A stretch of 36,317 nucleotides of DNA from DATLSM01 sp049585815 (GTDB taxonomy: Bacteria; Actinomycetota; Thermoleophilia; Solirubrobacterales; 70-9): the NCBI GenBank assembly GCA_049585815.1, contig JBAVAR010000057.1:1-36317 (forward strand). Reading direction: 5' to 3'. The position numbers and the translations under genes were made by a program. Below, in pieces: positions 9,634 through 17,622 of the stretch (position 1 is its first letter; each line of letters begins with the position of its first letter). The notes beneath the pieces were generated by a model. It saw nothing but the letters and a program-made list of their open reading frames with translations, ran no database searches and had not been told where the DNA came from.

Positions 9634-10494
9634 CGTTATCTCTCCTCCTGGGAGTCGAGCGTGAAGGGGCGATGCCCCGCACACGCGGGTATGGACGGAC
9701 GGTTGGGTTCGATCCCAGTTGGTGGGATGCGGCTGGGAAGCACAAGCTGGGGGTGGCCAGTGCCCGGCTGGGCACCAACCGCAACTGAGGTGGAGCAGCT
9801 GCGAGCGACCCAAACCTGGGGATGGGAAGTCTCCGGGCTTCTCGGGGCCGCTCGCAGCGCTGCTCGCGCGCCGCTTGCCAGGGAGAACAGGCGGGCGCCG
9901 GTTGGCACCGTTGAGCAGAGTGAACGACGGATGCCACTTTGCTTGAGCCCGAATAACGCGAGGGGCTCAAAAGATTCTCCTGAAGGACGGGGGAGCTGAA
10001 CCACGGGCGAAGTGCCTTCGGGGCTGGGCAAGCGAGAGCCGGCGGCGCTAGCCAGGCGGCGGCGTTCGCCGAACCCGGTCTGTGAAGTCGATGCCCTCAC
10101 CTGCAACCTTCTCCTTGTCCTGCGAGGCCCCCTGCCAGCCGATCCCTGCGGCCCCTGTGAGTCCCGCCATGTCCTGTCGTTTCCGTGCCGCCGATCGCGG
10201 ACCGTTTGGAAAGATAACCGCTTTCTTCAAGAAAGGTTGCGCTTTCCCGGCAGGAGCATGCAAACACGGCGTTATGTCTTTGTCAAGTGCCAGAGCATGG
10301 TTTCCTTCTGCGCTGCGGGAAGCAGGGCGATACTGGCCGCACAGCCAGGGCGAGGTAAAGTCCATCGGCACCCGCCCGGAGAAGCGTGCGCGGGGACCAC
10401 AGGAGGCGGTGACTGCGTCGTGGAGACCTTCAGCGCCGCGCTCGTAGGCCACAGCGAGGGGAAGCATCGTTGGCGCGGTTGCCAAGCGCTGCTT
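9634..10494. other. 861-bp gene-poor interval upstream of the collagen-like gene
   Basis: I see no convincing gene here. Open frames exist on both strands, but none has protein-like composition together with a ribosome site. On the minus strand a promoter-like pair lies at 10258-10286. If it is used, the collagen-like gene has a leader of about 600 bases. That leader begins with the hairpin AACC-TTTCTTGAAGAAA-GCGGTT (about 10217-10240). I could not match the leader to a riboswitch family I know. Confidence 0.5.
10258..10286 (-). promoter_or_regulatory. Sigma-70-like promoter candidate, minus strand
   Basis: On the minus strand a perfect -35 hexamer TTGACA (10286-10281) is followed after exactly 17 bases by TTGCAT (10263-10258), which matches TATAAT at 3 of 6 positions. 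The direction fits transcription of the collagen-like gene and then A3 and B3. The distance to the first start codon (9633) is unusually long. Confidence 0.45.
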
Positions 10495-11194
10495 TCACGA
10501 GAAGCGTGCCGCGGCTAGCGTGGGTAGCGGCCGGCTCGCTGGTAGGGAGTCGGGCACCGAAGGAGGCTCGCCAGCCTCGTGATAGGGCTGGACGACGATC
10601 TGCACGAGGTCGGGCAGCAGCGTCTCGATCTCATCGGTCTCTTCGTCGACCAGGCGCACGCATAGGACCCAGGCCACCCCCGCCGCAGCCGCATACTCAA
10701 AGCTTTCTGGCAGCCGGGGCCCGTCGGCGCCGGTTTTGCGCCAGCTGCGCAGAGCCCCTGCGGCGGATTGCAGGACCTCCTCATAGAGGGCCTCTCACCG
10801 CGCCCGGCGGTCTGGGCCTCTACCAAGAGAAGGCGAGCGCGCTGAGTCTCGGCGGCGATCCAGTTGAGAAGAACGCCTAGGGCGGCCCGCGGCCGGTCGG
10901 CCCGGGGAGGGGCTGTGTCGATCGCCGCCTCGATCCGCTCGCGCACTTCGTTGAGGGCAAGGTCGCAGACCTGAAGGAAGCAGTCCTCCCTGCCCTGGAA
11001 GAGGGTGTAGAAGCTGCCGACGCCGATATGGGCCCCAGCGGCAAGGTCATTGACGGTGGTGGCGCGGTAGCCGCGTGCGGCGAAACCTCGGTTGCTGCAG
11101 CCAGCACGTGATCGCGTCGATGAGCCTCCCGCGCCTCGCGGGGCAGCGGGTGGCGACCGGCGGGCTCGCCGCACAGGCAGTCGGGCAGGGTCAT
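10495..11194 (-). pseudogene. TetR-family regulator, broken by two frameshifts
   Basis: Three minus-strand frames together make a TetR-like protein. The first runs from ATG 11194 (MTLPDCLCGEP...EAHRRDHVLAAATEV). The second carries the DNA-binding helix-turn-helix (FAARGYRATTVNDLAAGAHI, VGSFYTLF) and part of the ligand domain. The third runs from EALYEEVLQSAAGALRSWRK to LPTLAAARFS and the stop at 10495. The first break is near 11090, where GAGGTTTCGCC would need one more T to read Glu-Val-Phe-Ala. The second is near 10795, where the third frame runs into a TGA if read upstream. The giant genes nearby are intact, so I favour genuine decay; sequencing error in short homopolymers cannot be excluded. 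Confidence 0.8.
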
Positions 11195-11685
11195 CGCGGT
11201 ACGGTGCCACCGGCTGGGAAGCGGAAATGCAGAGGCCCCGGGCGCCGAGGTTGGGAAAACCCCGTTGGCGCCCGGGGACCCGCTGCGCCTTCGCGGTCAG
11301 GCTCGGAAAGGAGGGTGCCTCCCCTGCGCCCGGGGACCGCGTAGGTCACTGATTCGGCGCCTCCCGACCAGGGAAAGTCGGGATGCTCCTTTTGCCGTCG
11401 TCCGCCAGGGAGAGGGAGCGACGACAATTCTCTCAAGCGATGTCCATCATGCTTGAGGAAGCTTTGCCTTTGGAGTTGAACTGCGGATCTCATGTCTGTT
11501 CGTTTTCCTCACTGAGCGCAAACGGTTCGGGGGCAGGAAACCCCCCAAACCCTTCCGTCTGCGTTGAATCTGAGCCGCCGCGCACAGGGAAACGCGGGGC
11601 GGCTCCGTTCCCGGTGCCTTTCCTGATGATATAGCAGATTTTTTTGAAAGGAAAGGGAGACCAAGCCAACCCTCAACGAGGGCGC
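11195..11685. other. Intergenic interval with hairpins, no gene seen
   Basis: There is no convincing coding frame. An 11-bp perfect inverted repeat CCCCGGGCGCC / GGCGCCCGGGG spans 11236-11277 and has a smaller GGG-AAAA-CCC hairpin in its loop. The string GCGCCCGGGGACC recurs at about 11268-11280 and again near 11327-11339. A second hairpin, CTCAAGC / GCTTGAG, spans 11432-11457. The minus-strand hydrolase gene ends at 11686, so some of these could act as its terminator, but no T-tract follows on the minus strand. Confidence 0.5.
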
Positions 11686-12576
11686 TTAGGCAAGCGTGAT
11701 CTCAATCGATTCGAGGAAGCGGTCGATGTGGCCCGCCAGAGTCAGCGGTTGGTCTTCGGGAATGTAGGTGTAGGAGTCGGCGATCGGGACAAGCTCCGCC
11801 CTGGGCAGGATCTCGACCAGCCGCTCGGCATGGCGGAGGGGGAAGACGCGGTCTTCGCTTGCCCAAGCGATCAGGGTGGGGAGCTCGAAGTTGGCAAGCG
11901 CCGCGTCGGCCTGGATCGTGTAGCGGCGACGGATGGCGCGCAGGACCTTGGCGGTGTCGCGACGCACGCCGGGGTCGGTCTGCCCGGGCCTCAGGTAGGC
12001 GTCGTAGGCCTGCTCTTCAAGTGAGCTGTTGGTCAGCCGGCCGAAGGCGATCGGCAGCCGGCGGATCGGGGTGAGGCGCATCGTGTTGGCGAGAAGCCAG
12101 ATCGATCCCGGCATGTAGGGGAGGAGCTGGAGGTAGCGGTAGATCGGGGGAAGGAAGTTCTCAAAGCACTCACAGGGGGTGAGGACGAGGGCGCGGAGGC
12201 GATCGGGGTGGCGGGTGGCCACCAACTTGGCGATCGCGCCACCGGTGTCGTTGCCAACGATCACGGCCTGCTCAAGATCCAGCGAGTCGAGCAGCTCGAC
12301 CACCAGATCGGCGATCGCCGGTGGGGAGAGATCCGCGTCGCGGCGCATGGGCAGCGTGTGGGCGCCGAGCGGCAGGTCGGGGACGATCGCGCGGACCGGG
12401 TGGACAAGCGCGGGGACCAGACGACGCCAGAAGCCGCTGGAGAGAACCAGGCCGGCGAGGAAGATCACAGGTCTGCCGGAGCCCCGGTCGCGATAGAGCA
12501 GCGGTCCGGCCGAGAGCTGGGCGGTGTGCAGCGGCCCGAGCGCCGCCTCGAATGGGTCGGGGGTGGCGGCGCTCAA
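11686..12576 (-). CDS. Alpha/beta-hydrolase, haloalkane-dehalogenase/epoxide-hydrolase-like, odd catalytic set
   Basis: I place the start at TTG 12576, with GGAAGG 5 bases upstream and 16 bases past the TetR stop. Longer versions would run inside the TetR gene. This gives 296 aa. The fold markers are VIFLAGLVLSSGFW (residues 37-50), the nucleophile elbow GNDTG (108-112, Asp110 as nucleophile, as in dehalogenase-type enzymes) and the acid region WASEDRVFP (Asp242). The usual oxyanion His-Gly is Ala-Gly (41-42). Where the catalytic His is expected, the sequence reads DSYTYIPEDQP, with Thr270 in place of His. It could be an altered enzyme or a non-catalytic relative. The same-strand TetR upstream probably regulates it. 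Confidence 0.82.
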   Translation of the reverse strand: MSAATPDPFEAALGPLHTAQLSAGPLLYRDRGSGRPVIFLAGLVLSSGFWRRLVPALVHPVRAIVPDLPLGAHTLPMRRDADLSPPAIADLVVELLDSLDLEQAVIVGNDTGGAIAKLVATRHPDRLRALVLTPCECFENFLPPIYRYLQLLPYMPGSIWLLANTMRLTPIRRLPIAFGRLTNSSLEEQAYDAYLRPGQTDPGVRRDTAKVLRAIRRRYTIQADAALANFELPTLIAWASEDRVFPLRHAERLVEILPRAELVPIADSYTYIPEDQPLTLAGHIDRFLESIEITLA

Positions 12577-12592
12577 TCCTGCCTTCCCGTCA

Positions 12593-13210
12593 TCAGCCGG
12601 GCCCTGGGCCGAGTCGGTAGGTGCCTTCCCTAAACAGCGCGTTGCTCGCCGCGTTCCAGCGCTCGAGCTGCTCGGGATCAAAGAAAGGCTCGGGGAGATG
12701 GCGCTCGACGGCGTCCTTGAGCAAGACGGTTCCCAGGACAAAGATGACTGAGTGAAGCGCAGTCCAGATGAGGTCCACGTCGCCGCGAAGCAGGTCGCGC
12801 TCGGCCAGTTCGCGCCAAAGGCGCTCGGCGATGGCGACGAAGGCGTCGAAGATCCCCAGCGCGGCGTCGTCGCGATCGGCAGCCGAGCGCGCGACGTAGA
12901 GCAGCGCGGCCGGGTGCTCGCGCACTATGGCGGTGACCCGATCGCCGAGCTCCCGCTGGACGTCGAACGGCGAGCCGCTGCCGGGGAGATCGCTGAAGGC
13001 GTCGGCCGCGATCGAGACGACGTAGTCGTTGACGGCTTCGACCAGGGCGGCCTTGGTCGCGTAGTGGTGCTGGACCAGACCCGACGAGACTCCCGCTTTC
13101 CTGGCGATGTCGCGAATCGAAGTTGCGCCAACGCCATCCCTGGCGAAGAGGTCGAGGGCGGCGTTGCGGATGCGGGCGAGCCCGGTCAGATCGGAGATGG
13201 CTGTGCTCAT
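12593..13210 (-). CDS. TetR-family transcriptional regulator
   Basis: The protein is about 205 aa, a normal TetR length. Residues about 12-55 hold the DNA-binding domain (ALDLFARDGVGATSIRDIARK then GVSSGLVQHHYATKAALVEAV). The rest is the helical ligand/dimer domain. I chose ATG 13210, preceded by a weak GAG, rather than ATG 13225, which adds five residues and leaves only 13 bases to the divergent MMPL gene. The alpha/beta-hydrolase follows after 16 bases on the same strand. Divergent TetR-transporter pairs commonly control the transporter and themselves, and an inverted repeat covers both start codons here. The ligand cannot be told from the sequence. Confidence 0.9.
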   Translation of the reverse strand: MSTAISDLTGLARIRNAALDLFARDGVGATSIRDIARKAGVSSGLVQHHYATKAALVEAVNDYVVSIAADAFSDLPGSGSPFDVQRELGDRVTAIVREHPAALLYVARSAADRDDAALGIFDAFVAIAERLWRELAERDLLRGDVDLIWTALHSVIFVLGTVLLKDAVERHLPEPFFDPEQLERWNAASNALFREGTYRLGPGPG

Positions 13211-13241
13211 ACGCTCGTAATGCATACCATACAGGCGTATG
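13208..13241. promoter_or_regulatory. Candidate TetR operator covering both divergent start codons
   Basis: The outer inverted repeat is CATACGC (13208-13214) and GCGTATG (13235-13241), 20 bases apart. An inner pair CATAC (13223-13227) and GTATG (13237-13241) has a 9-base centre, giving a 19-bp site typical of TetR proteins. The outer repeat contains the chosen TetR start (13210) and the MMPL start (13239). Binding would therefore cover both translation starts and any leaderless transcription starts. Confidence 0.5.
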
Positions 13242-15383
13242 ATCGCCGGCTCGCTCCTCGACCGCCTGGCAGGGCTTGCGACGCGTCACGCTCGACCGGT
13301 CCTGGCGGTTGCCTTTGTCATCGCCGTCATAGCGGCAATCCTGGGCGCAGGCGTAGGCAGTCGCCTGGACCCCTATGACGCCAGCGACCCCGGGTCACAG
13401 AGCGCCGAGGCGACCGCGGAAATCGAACGGGTGAGCGGAATGGAACCGAGCGCCGGGTTGCTGGCGCTGGTGCGGGCGCCGAGAGGTGTGTACAGACCGA
13501 CGATCCGGGCGAAAGTGAGGCGGATCGAGCGGGTGATGCAGGCCGACCCCTCTGTGGGGCGGGCGAGCAGCTACCTGGACCGCGACGGTCGGGCAGTCGT
13601 CTCGCGCCAGGGCACGATGACCGTCGTCGCAGCTCAGCTTCGCCGCGCCTCCGCGAAGGGCCACCAGGACGGCGCGAAGGCGCTCGCCACCCGCCTGCAG
13701 GGCATCCCCGGGGTGACGCTGGGGGGCACCGACGTCAGCTTCGTCGAGGGCAACCAGACGGTCCAGAGGGACCTGCGCCGCGCCGAGCTCCTCGCCCTGC
13801 CGATCCTGATGGTCCTCCTACTGCTGTTCTTCCGCGGAGTCGTCGCGGCGCTATTGCCCCTGACTCTGGGCGGGATGGCGATCCTGTTGACCGACCTCGC
13901 CCTGCGGGTGGCGAGCGGGCTGACCTCGATCTCGGTTTTCACGCTCAGCCTAGTAACCGCCCTCGGCCTCGGCCTGGCGATCGACTACAGCCTGCTGATC
14001 GTCTCGCGCTTCCGCGAGGAGCTGGCCGGCGGCCCGGCCGACATAGCGGCGGCGCTGCACCGCACGATGCTGAGCGCGGGGCGGACGGTGTGCTTCAGCT
14101 CGATAACGGTGGCCGCCGCACTGGCCTCGCTGCTGGTCTTTCCCCAGCCCTACTTCCGCTCGATGGGACTCGGCGGCGCGATAGTCGTGCTGCTGAGCAG
14201 CGCATCGGCTCTGCTGGTGCTGCCTGCACTGCTGGCGCTGCTGGGTGACCGCGTCAATGCTCTGGCGCCGGCCTGGCTGCAGCGCTCGGCGAGAGCCAGC
14301 GCTCAGCCGGCAAAAGAGGGCTACTGGTACCGGCTGGCAAAGGCCGTGATGCGCCGACCGGTGCTCGTCGCGCTCGCGGTCAGCGCGGTGATGATCGCGC
14401 TGGCGCTGCCGTTCGCGACGATCACGTTTACCACGACGGGCAACAACGCGCTGCCGCGTGGTGCCAGCGCCAGGCAGGTAAACGAAACGATGGTCCGCAA
14501 CTTCGCGACGGTCCCATCGCAAACCGTGCCGGTCCTAACGCGGGGTGCTCGCCCAAGCCAACTGAGCCGTTACCGGACCCAGCTCGGGCACCTGGCAGAC
14601 GTCGCCGCAGTCAGCCCGCCCCAGCGCATCTCAGGGGCGCTATCGGTGCTCTCGGTGACGCCGCGGACAACAGCTCTCAGTCCGGCCTCCGAGAGCCTGG
14701 TTGGCCGAATCCGTGCTCTGCGCCCGCCGTTCTCAGCTCGCTCGGGCGGGCAGGCGGCGACCTTCCTTGACCTGAAGAGCAGCCTCGCAGAGCACCTGCC
14801 GATCGCGATCGCGGTGGTGATCGCGGTGACGATGATCGCGATCTTCCTATTGACCGGCTCTGTGATCTTGCCGCTGAAGACACTAGTGATGAACGCGCTG
14901 ACAGTCGGGGCGGCCTACGGGATAGTGGTCTTGGTCTTTCAGAACGGCAACCTGCAGGGCGCGCTTGGCTACGAAAGCCCGGGGGCGATCGACATCGCCC
15001 AACCGGTGGTGATGCTGGCGGTAGTCCTCGGTCTCTCTACCGACTACGGGGTTTTCCTGCTGGACCGGATCTGCGAGGCACACCGTGGCGGTCTTGGCAA
15101 CCAGGAGGCGGTGGCTCTCGGCCTGGAGCGAACCGGTCGGGTGATCACCGCCGCGGCGCTCCTGTTCTGCGTTGCCTTCGGCAGCGTGATCAGCTCGCAG
15201 ATTCTCGAAGTCAAGGAGGTCGCCTTCGGCACGACGGCGGCGATCCTGCTCGACGCGACGCTGGTGCGCTGCCTGCTGGTGCCGGCGCTGATGCGGCTGC
15301 TGGGGGATTGGAATTGGTGGGCGCCTGCGTTCCTGCGTCGCCTGGCACCCGAGCGCGGTATCGCTGCGCAAGCGCCACCATGA
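13239..15383 (+). CDS. MMPL-family (RND superfamily) membrane transporter
   Basis: The protein is 714 aa, the usual size of actinobacterial MMPL exporters, with two repeated halves. TM1 is at about residues 19-38, followed by the typical SRLDPYDASDPGSQSAEA entry to the first extracytoplasmic domain. The first TM2-6 bundle is at about 185-340, with GLGLAIDYSLLIVSRFREEL near 243-262, where the Asp-Tyr pair belongs to the proton-relay region. The second half starts with a TM near 376-395, and its matching motif LGLSTDYGVFLLDR is near residue 600. MMPL proteins use the proton gradient to export lipids or small hydrophobic compounds. The substrate here is unknown; the divergent TetR and hydrolase suggest an efflux or detoxification role. 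There is only a weak AGG upstream, and translation may be leaderless. Confidence 0.93.
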   Translation: MIAGSLLDRLAGLATRHARPVLAVAFVIAVIAAILGAGVGSRLDPYDASDPGSQSAEATAEIERVSGMEPSAGLLALVRAPRGVYRPTIRAKVRRIERVMQADPSVGRASSYLDRDGRAVVSRQGTMTVVAAQLRRASAKGHQDGAKALATRLQGIPGVTLGGTDVSFVEGNQTVQRDLRRAELLALPILMVLLLLFFRGVVAALLPLTLGGMAILLTDLALRVASGLTSISVFTLSLVTALGLGLAIDYSLLIVSRFREELAGGPADIAAALHRTMLSAGRTVCFSSITVAAALASLLVFPQPYFRSMGLGGAIVVLLSSASALLVLPALLALLGDRVNALAPAWLQRSARASAQPAKEGYWYRLAKAVMRRPVLVALAVSAVMIALALPFATITFTTTGNNALPRGASARQVNETMVRNFATVPSQTVPVLTRGARPSQLSRYRTQLGHLADVAAVSPPQRISGALSVLSVTPRTTALSPASESLVGRIRALRPPFSARSGGQAATFLDLKSSLAEHLPIAIAVVIAVTMIAIFLLTGSVILPLKTLVMNALTVGAAYGIVVLVFQNGNLQGALGYESPGAIDIAQPVVMLAVVLGLSTDYGVFLLDRICEAHRGGLGNQEAVALGLERTGRVITAAALLFCVAFGSVISSQILEVKEVAFGTTAAILLDATLVRCLLVPALMRLLGDWNWWAPAFLRRLAPERGIAAQAPP

Positions 15384-15417
15384 GACCCGTGGGGTGAAGG
15401 GGGCAGCGGAGTCCGCC

Positions 15418-15845
15418 TCAAATGGCTGCACCCTCACGATTGGCGAGGTATTCATCGAGTGCCTCAAGCTTTGCGTATCCTCGTATACTTCGTACTCACG
15501 CAGCAAACCCCACGCCATTCGGCCCCAGATAACGTAGCGGTTGGAGTAGACGGTTTTCCCTTCCGGGGTGGCAAGGTGATCGGTACTCCGGAGGCAGATC
15601 GTCATGTTCCACGGGGGGCCCTGGACTACCACCTCTTCGGGTTGATGCTGAAGCCCCGTGGCGATCATTCGGTTCAGCCAGCGCTAGACCTCGTCCTTAC
15701 CGCGAACGTCGGCAGTCCACGAGCTCTCGCCCGGGAAGCGGAAATGAACGTCCTTCGCATCGAGTCGCAGCAGGAGGCTTGGATCGCCGACGTTGAGGCG
15801 ATCGTAGGCGTGAGAGAGCACGCGCTTTGCGAACCAGGAATACAT
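15418..15845 (-). pseudogene. NTF2/SnoaL-like small protein, broken by amber stop and frameshift
   Basis: From ATG 15845 (AAGGAG 8 bases upstream) the frame reads MYSWFAKRVLSHAYDRLNVG, then FRFPGESSWTADVRGKDEV, and meets an in-frame TAG (15684-15686). The same frame continues after the TAG as RWLNRMIATGLQHQPEEVVV, then ...NRYVIWGRMAWGLLREYEVYEDTQ. After CAAAGC the frame must shift by one base (CAAAAGC expected) to read KLEALDEYLANREGAAI and stop at 15418. The pattern of a helix, a short beta sheet and about 140 aa fits the SnoaL/NTF2 fold, used by small isomerases, hydrolases and ligand-binding proteins. One substitution and one indel in a single short gene argue for decay. It is divergent from the TetR gene at 15927. 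Confidence 0.78.
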
Positions 15846-15860
15846 GGAAAAGCTCCTTGA

Positions 15861-15887
15861 TAGATCGCTCTAATATGCCGCAATCTA
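15861..15887. promoter_or_regulatory. Candidate TetR operator in the divergent 15846-15926 gap
   Basis: There is an imperfect inverted repeat TAGATcGC ... GCaATCTA (27 bp) between the broken NTF2-like gene and the TetR gene at 15927. The size and place fit autoregulation by that TetR. The AT-rich TAATATG in the centre could supply a -10 element for the minus-strand gene. Confidence 0.4.
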
Positions 15888-15926
15888 GCATTGGGCACTC
15901 GGGCCTGCAGCTGAGAGGAGGCGTGG

Positions 15927-16502
15927 ATGGCGAACGACACAAAGGATCGGCTCTTGGAGACGAGCGGGGCGCTATTCCGCCGCCAGGGCTACATGGGAAC
16001 CGGGGTGAAGCAGATCGTCGAGGAAGCGGGCGCGCCGTTCGGCTCGCTCTATCACTTCTTCCCCGGGGGCAAAGAGGAGTTGGGCGCCGAGACGATCCGT
16101 CGCTCTGGAGCGCTCTACGGACTTCTGTTCGTCGAGTTCGTCGGTTCCGACATCGACCTGCTCACCGGCGTTGGCAATTTCTTCGCCGGCGCAGCGCAGA
16201 CGCTGCGCGAGACCAACTATGCCGATGCCTGCCCGATCGCAATAGTCGCCCTTGAGGTGTCGAGCACCAACGAGGAACTGCGCAAGGCGTGCGCCGATGT
16301 CTTCGACGCCTGGATCGAGGGCGGTACCGAGCGCTTCGCCCTGGAAGGCATCCCTCGCCGTCAAGCCCGCGCCGTTGTGATCCAAATGCTCTCCGCCCTA
16401 GAGGGGGCCTTCGTTCTCAGTCGCGCTCTGCGCAGCACCGAGCCGATTGAGCTGGCCGGCGAGGCGGTCGTGGAGTCAATTCGCGTGGTCCTTTCCGGCT
16501 GA
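15927..16502 (+). CDS. TetR-family transcriptional regulator
   Basis: The protein is 191 aa with a strong Shine-Dalgarno (GAGGAGG, 6 bases before the ATG). The DNA-binding domain spans about residues 5-50 (LLETSGALFRRQGYMGTGVK, then IVEEAGAPFGSLYHFFPGG). The variant SLYHFFPGGKEEL and the later EVSSTNEELRKACADVF and VIQMLSALEGAFVLSR stretches resemble the LmrA/YxaF-like TetR subgroup. It is intact although the divergent NTF2-like gene it probably controlled is broken. The final codons are followed at once by an MMPL remnant (16531-16593). Confidence 0.9.
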   Translation: MANDTKDRLLETSGALFRRQGYMGTGVKQIVEEAGAPFGSLYHFFPGGKEELGAETIRRSGALYGLLFVEFVGSDIDLLTGVGNFFAGAAQTLRETNYADACPIAIVALEVSSTNEELRKACADVFDAWIEGGTERFALEGIPRRQARAVVIQMLSALEGAFVLSRALRSTEPIELAGEAVVESIRVVLSG

Positions 16503-16530
16503 GCGCATCGATGCCGAGGGTCGGTGGATC

Positions 16531-16593
16531 GGCAGCGTGGCCGGCTCGCGGATCGTCGAAGTCAAGGAGGTGTCCTTCGCCACGACGGTCGCG
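16531..16593 (+). pseudogene. 63-bp remnant of an MMPL transporter C-terminal region
   Basis: The 21 codons read GSVAGSRIVEVKEVSFATTV-A and match the MMPL protein GSVISSQILEVKEVAFGTTA-A encoded at 15180-15242. I count 14 of 21 identical residues and 52 of 63 identical bases, without gaps. No other part of an MMPL gene is visible around it. It is a leftover of a second MMPL copy, or of a duplicated segment, fused just after the TetR stop. Confidence 0.75.
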
Positions 16594-16618
16594 GCTGGCT
16601 GGGCCGCTCCATCCCTGT

Positions 16619-17622
16619 CTAGCGAAGCACCAGGGTCTTGGTCGTGAGACACGCGTAGGCCTCTGGAGCGTCATCCCAAGCGACGGTCTCCGCCACCGCC
16701 AACTCCGGACGGAAGCGGCCCGTGCTGAGGAGGTCGAGTACCTCGGGAAGCAGTGTGCGAGCGTGGCAGACGCCGGTCTGGAAGGTGATGCCTGTCTTGT
16801 ACATCTCAAACAGCGGCAGCGGCGTGTCGCCCCAGTAAATCCCGGTGGAGGTGCAGGTCCCCCCCGGCTCGGTCGAGCGCAGCGCCAGCCCAAGCCCCTG
16901 CGCCCTGGAGCTGGCATCAACCGTAACCAAGTAGGGACCGAGTCGCTGCGCCGCCGGATCGCTCTCGATCGGGTTCGCGCCGTAGGCCGCGGCGATCTCA
17001 AGGCGACCCGGATCACGATCCACGTAGTCGACCCGACCGGCGCCGAGAACCTTGGCGATCCCAGCCGCATAGAGGCCGGTACTCCGCGTCCCACCGCCGA
17101 GGATGAGGACATCCGCGCCAGGCGATTGCTGAAGCTGGGGCGCCACGCAGCGCCAGGCGTCGGGGAGGTTGTCGCTGGCGCTGACCACCGCCGCAGCGCT
17201 TAGCGCGTCGGGAACAGCCAGGAGCATGTGGTCGGCGTAGGGAACCCGGACGAGGTCGGAGAGGCCGGCCCCCCAACTGCCCCCGAAGGGCAGCCCGTAC
17301 ATCGCCAACTCGGCCACTCCGGTGCAGTTGGCGACAAGCCCCCGCCTACATCGCTCACACTCCCCGCAGGAGACCTTCCAGGGAACGATGACCCTCCCTC
17401 CCGTTCGCACCGTACTCACCGCCGCTCCACCTCGGCAAGGAACTCGTGGCCGATCGCGAAAGGTCCGGGAACGGGCACGTCTCCGCGCACGATCGCCGTA
17501 TCGACATCGCAGTTGGAGGCGGCGAGCGGGCGCACCAGCGCCTCGGCCTCTCCGCCAAGCTTGGGCTCGGGGACCTCGCGCCACTCAAGGCACCCGGGCT
17601 CGATGAAGGTCAGCTCACGCAC
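16619..17622 (-). pseudogene. Zinc-dependent alcohol dehydrogenase (MDR family), frameshifted
   Basis: The N-terminal part starts at GTG 17622 (VRELTFIEPGCLEWREVPEP), includes SNCDVDTAIVRG and GHEFLAEV of the catalytic domain, and hits a stop at 17416. The rest lies in another frame from about AVSTVRTGGRVIVPWKV and runs to the stop at 16619. It carries the structural-zinc cysteines (CGECERC...ANC), a nucleotide-binding strand VLILGGGTRSTGLYAAGIAK and a VDRD acidic end suggesting NAD preference. Only 8 bases separate the two matching parts where relatives have roughly 15-20, so a small out-of-frame deletion is likely. The 5' end overlaps the enoyl-CoA hydratase gene by 8 bases, so the two formed an operon for oxidising an alcohol or acyl-CoA substrate. 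Confidence 0.82.

Noticed and set aside
9701..9720. tRNA-like T-arm string GGGTTCGATCCC
   Set aside because: The flanking bases do not form the five-pair T stem around a seven-base loop, and there is no anticodon arm or acceptor stem upstream.
10048..10485. Open frames on both strands in the gap upstream of the collagen-like gene
   Set aside because: There is no ribosome site, no family, and the minus-strand frame contains the best promoter match in the window. I describe the region as non-coding.
11859..12633. Plus-strand frames opposite the hydrolase and TetR genes
   Set aside because: They are antisense shadows of genes with clear motifs on the minus strand.
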